The notes under the pieces: model-generated
Database searches by the model: none
The model's input: only the letters and a program-made list of their open reading frames with translations
What the model was told of the DNA's origin: nothing
Program-made: the position numbers and the translations under genes
Part shown: positions 60,106 to 64,000 of the stretch, piece by piece
Layout: each line of letters opens with the position of its first letter
How positions within the stretch are numbered: position 1 is the stretch's first letter
Assembly: GCF_014216315.1 (NCBI RefSeq)
Contig: NZ_CP045702.1
Span: forward strand, 5,146,001 to 5,210,000
Direction: 5' to 3'
From: Streptomyces finlayi
GTDB taxonomy: Bacteria > Actinomycetota > Actinomycetes > Streptomycetales > Streptomycetaceae
Length of the DNA: 64,000 nucleotides

Positions 60106-60135
60106 GGAGGCGCTCCAGGGGTTTGGGCGGGTGGA

Positions 60136-60693
60136 TCAGCGGGTGCGGGAGGCGGCTGGGCTGGGCCGAGGGTGGGGGGTGGTGACGCTCGGGCTCGTAC
60201 TGCGGGACGGGGCCGGCGGAGCGGTGAGCCGGTCGGCTGCCTGGTGGAGTCGGGCGCCCGTTTTGTTGAGCCGACCGCGGGCGCTGTCGATCCGGGCGTG
60301 CAGCAGGGCGCGCGTGGATTCGATGGCCTCGCTGCGTTGCGTCGAGCGGGGTGAGGCGGCGAGCTGGTGGAGGGCTCCGGCGTGGCCGACGGCTTCACCG
60401 AGGTCGGCCAGGGCGTGTCCCAGCGCGCCGACCGCGCGCGTGAGCTGGGTGACCTTGAGCCGGATGGTGTCCGACTCGGGGTTGCGGTCGCGGCGTACGG
60501 TGCGGTCGGCGAAGGCTGCCGCGGTGGTGATGTGGGTGATCAGTCCGGCGATGTCGCGGACCCGGTCGTCGAGGTCGTCGAGGTTGTCGCTGCCGGAGTG
60601 CACCGCGTTGGTCAGCGGCAGTTCGTCGGCCGTGTTGTGGATGTGCTCAGCCAGCGAGTGCAGCTGGCTGCTGTCGTCGTAATTGAAGGGCAG
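60136..60693 (-). CDS. Helical hypothetical protein (CTG start)
   Basis: 185 residues: PFNYDDSSQLHSLAEHIHNT, DRVRDIAGLITHITTAAAFA, KVTQLTRAVGALGHALADLG, RIDSARGRLNKTGARLHQAA. Long helices, perhaps a coiled coil. CTG at 60693 is six bases after AGGAG. Upstream in-frame codons lie inside the preceding gene. Unknown function. Confidence 0.75.
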   Translation of the reverse strand: MPFNYDDSSQLHSLAEHIHNTADELPLTNAVHSGSDNLDDLDDRVRDIAGLITHITTAAAFADRTVRRDRNPESDTIRLKVTQLTRAVGALGHALADLGEAVGHAGALHQLAASPRSTQRSEAIESTRALLHARIDSARGRLNKTGARLHQAADRLTAPPAPSRSTSPSVTTPHPRPSPAASRTR

Positions 60694-60728
60694 GAAGGGC
60701 TCCTGAACGGGGCAACGGGACGGTGTGA

Positions 60729-61496
60729 TCAGCGGACGGCGCCGCGTGCAGCCGTGGGTGGCGCGGCCGGTGGCACCGTGGTCGTGGTCGGTGCGGCGTG
60801 GCGCAGGTTTACGCCGATGCCCTTCTCCGCGAGGCGGAGGGCGACTGCCTGGATTCGCCGGGCGCGACCGTCCTCGCCGTACGCAGCGGGCAGCAGGAAG
60901 GCTGCCTGGTGCGGGTGGTACTGGAAGCCATGGGCGTACAGCGTCATGCGCGCCTCTTCCGGCACTCTGGCGTACGGCGTGCCGAGCGCTCCGTCGTCGT
61001 ACCAGGTCAGCGTTACCACTTGGGCGACCTGCGGCGGAGCCTGCCGATGTGGGGGCTCGGGCTGCTCGGCGGCGTTGCGGCGTACCGCCTGGCGGGCCTG
61101 CTCGTAGCGGGGCAGGACCCTGCGGGCGATGAGGGCTGCGGCGCGCGCGGGATCGTTGGGGACGACGATGCCGTTCGGCTCGTCGACCCCGTCGAAATGG
61201 TGCGGCTTGATGGCGGCGTCGTCGGGCTCGAGCGGGGCGACGACGAACTGGTGCGGATAGCGCGGCCGGTCGGCGAGGTAGAGGTGCTGCTGATCCGGGC
61301 CGTGCAGTACAGCGTCGTGTCCGAGCACGAACTCGGTGGCGACATAGCTGACGTGGCCGGCGTCCCAGATCTGTTCGGCCACGGGGAACTGGTCGGGGTA
61401 GGTGAGGTGACGGTGGTATTCGCTGGTCCATGCGCCGGGCAGGCGGTCGGCCAGGCCGGCGGCGAAGATGTCCAGGTCGGTGCGTGCTGAGGGCAT
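60729..61496 (-). CDS. 'LPG.W' family protein with 'GF...' module
   Basis: 255 residues; AGGAG precedes the ATG. LADRLPGAWTSEYHRHLTYP, QIWDAGHVSYVATEFVLGHD, GVDEPNGIVVPNDPARAAAL, then TLYAHGFQYHPHQAAFLLPA and LAEKGIGVNLRHAAP. Full-length paralogue of the 45371 protein. Unknown function. Confidence 0.8.
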   Translation of the reverse strand: MPSARTDLDIFAAGLADRLPGAWTSEYHRHLTYPDQFPVAEQIWDAGHVSYVATEFVLGHDAVLHGPDQQHLYLADRPRYPHQFVVAPLEPDDAAIKPHHFDGVDEPNGIVVPNDPARAAALIARRVLPRYEQARQAVRRNAAEQPEPPHRQAPPQVAQVVTLTWYDDGALGTPYARVPEEARMTLYAHGFQYHPHQAAFLLPAAYGEDGRARRIQAVALRLAEKGIGVNLRHAAPTTTTVPPAAPPTAARGAVR

Positions 61497-61524
61497 GGGC
61501 TCCTGACGGAGTGGTGAGGCGGGC

Positions 61525-61977
61525 CTATCTGCCGCGCGCCACACGGGCAGGTGGCGTGACCGTGGGCGCCGAAGCGGGCACGGCGCTTGGGCGGTACGCC
61601 CGGGAGGCGGCGTCCTCGGAGGCTGTCACCTGCCGGTAGGCGTCGATGGTTTCCTTGAGCCGGTCGACTGCGTCGTCCCGACGTGCGGCGAGGATGTCGA
61701 TCTGTGTGCCTCTGTTCTGCAGGACACCCAGGGAGTTGATCGACGTGTTCCCGGCGGCGGCGCGCGTAAGAACGGATGCCGCGTTCCGGGCGGCGGCGGT
61801 GAACTGCTCGTGTACGTGGTCCAGGTGGCGCGCGGCCGTGTGGACGAGATCGGCGAGGACCAGCTCGGGGCCTTCGGTGTGCAGGCGGCCAAGGAACCGA
61901 GGCGAGGCGCCGAGGGATTCGTGCACCATCTGGGAGCCGGGGCCGGCGGATGGTGGAAGGCTGGTTGGGTTGTCCAT
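61525..61977 (-). CDS. Helical hypothetical protein
   Basis: 150 residues: MVHESLGASPRFLGRLHTEG, VLADLVHTAARHLDHVHEQF, DILAARRDDAVDRLKETIDA YRQV. Mostly helical; no family recognised. The IS5 copy lies 34 bases upstream of its ATG, so its promoter or the link to virB4 may have been cut. Confidence 0.65.
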   Translation of the reverse strand: MDNPTSLPPSAGPGSQMVHESLGASPRFLGRLHTEGPELVLADLVHTAARHLDHVHEQFTAAARNAASVLTRAAAGNTSINSLGVLQNRGTQIDILAARRDDAVDRLKETIDAYRQVTASEDAASRAYRPSAVPASAPTVTPPARVARGR

Positions 61978-62010
61978 GAAGGTGGGAATCCGGGGATTGA
62001 GGGACGGTTA

Positions 62011-63113
62011 CGAGTTCCCCCGCGATTGATCGGGGCGAGGCCGTGACATGACGAGGGCCGCGCGGGTTCTTCGAGTGTGATCAAGAAGTGGGCCCGCGCG
62101 GCCTTGTCTCATCCTGCCTTCTGCGGCGTGAGCCGCCAACACTTCGGCGAGTTGCTCGACGAGCTCGAACCCAGGTGGGAGTCACGGTGCGAGGGCGAAC
62201 GCCATGACCGGCGCGGGCGGGACCGCCGTCGGCAGGCCGGGGCGGGACCGAAGTACGAACTCGCCTTCCGCGACCGGCTGGTGATCACTCTGGCCTACCT
62301 GCGCACCGGCCTGCCCCAAGATGCCCTCGCCGTGGTCTACGACGTCGGCTCCTCGACCATCGGCAGGGCGATCCAGGAGATCAGGCCCCTGCTCGCGGCC
62401 CGCGGCTTCGCCGTCCCCGACCGGCCCGGCCTGCGCTTGCGCACACTGGAGGATGTGTTCGCCTACGCGCAGGCCGAGAACATCGAGCTGCGGCTCGATG
62501 GTGCGGAGACCCAGGTCCGCCGCCCGCAGGCCGGCCGCCCCGGGCGCCGGGCGTTCATCTCGGGCAAGCGCAGGCAGAACACCATCAAGACCACCACGTT
62601 CAGCGACGGCCAGGGCCGCCTGCTCTACTCCGGGGCGGAACGGCCCGGCCGGATGCACGACCAGACCGCCGTGCGCACCGAGGGCATCGCCGAGCAGTTC
62701 AGGACCCGTCCCGGCGTGAAGGCGAAGGTCGACTCCGGCTACCAGGGCCTGGCCAAGGAGTTCCCCGACCAGGTCACCGCGCCGCCGAAGAAACCGAAGG
62801 AGGACGCCTGCGACGGCGACAAATACGCCTGGCGCGAGGCGAGGCGACGACAGTCCTCAGCCCGGATCTGCGTCGAGCACACCAACGCCGAACTGCGCCA
62901 ATGGGCCCCACTACGACGGTTCACCGGACGACGCGAAACCTTCCCCGAGACCCAGCAGGCCATCGCAGCCCTGATCTCCGACCGCGCCGCCAAGCGGCCC
63001 ACCCACCGCGAACACAGCACCGCGCTCGTCCTCTCCCGCGACACCGCCTGCTGATCACCCACCAGCCGAACCGCCAGGCCAGCACGCCACGAACTCAATC
63101 GCGGGTGAGGTCG
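62011..63113 (+). mobile_element. IS5-family insertion sequence, complete (about 1.1 kb)
   Basis: Imperfect terminal inverted repeats (left CGAGTTCCCCCGCGATTGA, right reversed CGACCTCACCCGCGATTGA; 16 of 19 match). TTA target duplication at 62008-62010 and 63114-63116, the TNA type used by IS5-group elements. It separates the VirB4-like gene from the rest of the element. Confidence 0.85.
62077..63054 (+). CDS. IS5-family transposase
   Basis: 325 residues. HTH start (RDRLVITLAYLRTGLPQDAL, DVGSSTIGRAIQEIRPLLAA), then a DDE_Tnp_4-type domain: D in IELRLDGAETQVRRPQAGR, D in VKAKVDSGYQGLAKEFP, and Glu in ICVEHTNAELRQWAPLRRF. ATG/GTG near 62077 close to the left repeat. Appears intact. Confidence 0.92.
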   Translation: MIKKWARAALSHPAFCGVSRQHFGELLDELEPRWESRCEGERHDRRGRDRRRQAGAGPKYELAFRDRLVITLAYLRTGLPQDALAVVYDVGSSTIGRAIQEIRPLLAARGFAVPDRPGLRLRTLEDVFAYAQAENIELRLDGAETQVRRPQAGRPGRRAFISGKRRQNTIKTTTFSDGQGRLLYSGAERPGRMHDQTAVRTEGIAEQFRTRPGVKAKVDSGYQGLAKEFPDQVTAPPKKPKEDACDGDKYAWREARRRQSSARICVEHTNAELRQWAPLRRFTGRRETFPETQQAIAALISDRAAKRPTHREHSTALVLSRDTAC

Positions 63114-63134
63114 TTAGCACGTCTCGACGGGCGT

Positions 63135-64000
63135 TCAATGCATTCGGGCATCCGTGTCGAAAAGTGCCAATTCGTGCGGATGTAGTAGATGTTGAACGAT
63201 GAAGGATCGTCCGGCGACCTTCCACAAGCCCCTGCCGCGGTTGAGGTGCGAGATCGCGTCGGCTTCCACCGAGGTCAGTCCCAACAATGCTGCGGCGGCG
63301 TGGAGTTGGTCGGTCTCCTGCCGGTAAATGATGCGGGTGGAGCAGTCGGCGAGCAGGCCCTCGGCCAAGGCGCGTCCGCGGGATCCGGCGTCGCCGGCGG
63401 TGAGCAGGTCGGACAGCCGGTGGATCACCATCAGGTTGGCGATGCCCAGGCCGCGGCTCAGCTTCCACTGGGACTGCATCCTCGCGAGCAGGCCGGGGTG
63501 GCGCATCAGCCGCCATGCCTCGTCGTAGACGATCCAGCGCCGGCCGCCGTTCGGGTCGGACAGCGCGGATTCCATCCACGCGGAGGCGCAGGTCATGGCG
63601 AGGACGAGTGCGGTGTCGTCGCCGGAGCCGCCGAGGCGTGACAGGTCGATCGTCAGCATGGGTGAGTTGGGGTCGAAGGCCACGGTGCTGGGGGCGTCGA
63701 ACATTCCGACGAGGTCGCCGTGGACGAGGCGGCGCATGGTGTGGGCGAGGTCGCGGGAGGCGTCGCCGAGGCGGCCGGACATGACGCCGCCGGCCGTGTC
63801 GAGTTCGTCGGGGTTGTTGAGGGTGGCGGCGATGTCGCCGAGCAGCGGGGTGCGTCCGCTCGCGGCGGCGCGGGTGACGACGGCGTCCAGGGCGACGTCG
63901 AGGCCGGTGTGCTCCATCGGCAGCAGGTCCCGCCCGAGCACGGTGCGGGCCAGGGAGCCGAGCAGCAGCAGACGCCTTTTGCGGATCTCGCCCGCCCAGT
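63135..64000 (-). CDS. VirB4-like conjugation ATPase, C-terminal part
   Basis: At least 288 residues, continuing beyond the window. IRKRRLLLLGSLARTVLGRD, LTIDLSRLGGSGDDTALVLA, Walker B RRWIVYDEAWRLMRHPGLL, LGIANLMVIHRLSDL, and RIIYRQETDQLHAAAALLGL. This is the end of the ATPase that energises the type IV secretion channel at the inner membrane. Walker A should be just outside. It is the most upstream visible gene of the element and is now separated from the others by the IS5 copy. Confidence 0.9.
   Translation of the reverse strand, partial: WAGEIRKRRLLLLGSLARTVLGRDLLPMEHTGLDVALDAVVTRAAASGRTPLLGDIAATLNNPDELDTAGGVMSGRLGDASRDLAHTMRRLVHGDLVGMFDAPSTVAFDPNSPMLTIDLSRLGGSGDDTALVLAMTCASAWMESALSDPNGGRRWIVYDEAWRLMRHPGLLARMQSQWKLSRGLGIANLMVIHRLSDLLTAGDAGSRGRALAEGLLADCSTRIIYRQETDQLHAAAALLGLTSVEADAISHLNRGRGLWKVAGRSFIVQHLLHPHELALFDTDARMH

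Larger units (their letters stand above)
26406..64000 (-). mobile_element. Conjugative element (ICE or integrated plasmid), partial
   Basis: About 35 genes, all on the minus strand, with overlaps of 1-4 bases or gaps under 60. They include VirD4/TraG and VirB4-like ATPases, a relaxase-like protein, DNA modification genes and many paralogous families of unknown function. Two IS copies are the only plus-strand genes. Neither integrase nor att sites for the whole element were found in the window; it continues past 64,000. The left edge is set by the last gene and its hairpin. Confidence 0.7.

Overview
GC-rich actinobacterial DNA, almost certainly Streptomyces. The support is GC-biased third codon positions, a DUF397/DUF5753 gene pair, DUF317 proteins, leaderless and GTG/TTG-start genes, and an ars operon with acr3 and a flavin monooxygenase. 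The window has three parts.

(1) Positions 1-17,910 are chromosomal. In order: the 3' end of a methylmalonate-semialdehyde dehydrogenase gene; a DUF4291 protein; a small acidic protein; a dihydrofolate-reductase-like protein; a decayed IS630 / DUF5753 / DUF397 scar; a minus-strand trio of HemB-like (frameshifted, without the Schiff-base lysines), SAM methyltransferase and HemC; an ABC exporter whose ATPase is fused to a secreted-type hydrolase, plus its permease; a VWA lipoprotein; a DUF1772 membrane protein; an arsenic locus (arsC divergent from arsR-acr3-arsO); a SnoaL-like protein; a PstS-like lipoprotein; and tRNA-Arg(UCU).

(2) Positions about 18,126-26,294 hold one host gene (DUF5655 family) cut in two by a transposon of about 7.3 kb. 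The transposon carries a Tn554/RIT-like set: a recombinase-like protein with a degenerate active site, two tyrosine recombinases and a DUF6262/TnpC-type coiled-coil protein. An IS110 copy sits inside it. Imperfect 13-bp inverted repeats mark its ends.

(3) Positions about 26,400-64,000 are a conjugative element (ICE or integrated plasmid). About 35 tightly packed genes all lie on the minus strand, with a VirB4-like ATPase at the right edge and a TraG/VirD4 coupling protein at 38-40 kb. Cargo includes a C5 DNA methyltransferase paired with a PAPS-reductase-like PP-loop protein, a tandem DnaB-N protein, a TrpA-like protein lacking the catalytic Asp, a relaxase-like protein lacking its histidines, a glycosyltransferase, an MFS exporter and a lipoprotein. 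There are also several expanded families of unknown function: DUF317, a 'GF...YHRLP...GY.V..D' module, an 'LPG.W' domain, helical plus winged-helix paralogues, and a four-repeat HTH-like protein. Two fresh insertion sequences interrupt it: an IS4-family copy with 10-bp target duplication splits one gene, and an IS5-family copy with TTA duplication lies beside virB4. Two near-identical hairpins close the two apparent transcription units.

The most unusual observation concerns start codons. At least ten genes of the conjugative element have a good Shine-Dalgarno sequence 5-8 bases before CTG, ATC, ACG or GTC, where family or paralogue alignment expects the start codon. Several have no ATG/GTG/TTG anywhere that would give a complete protein. 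This pattern is concentrated in the element and was not seen in the chromosomal part.
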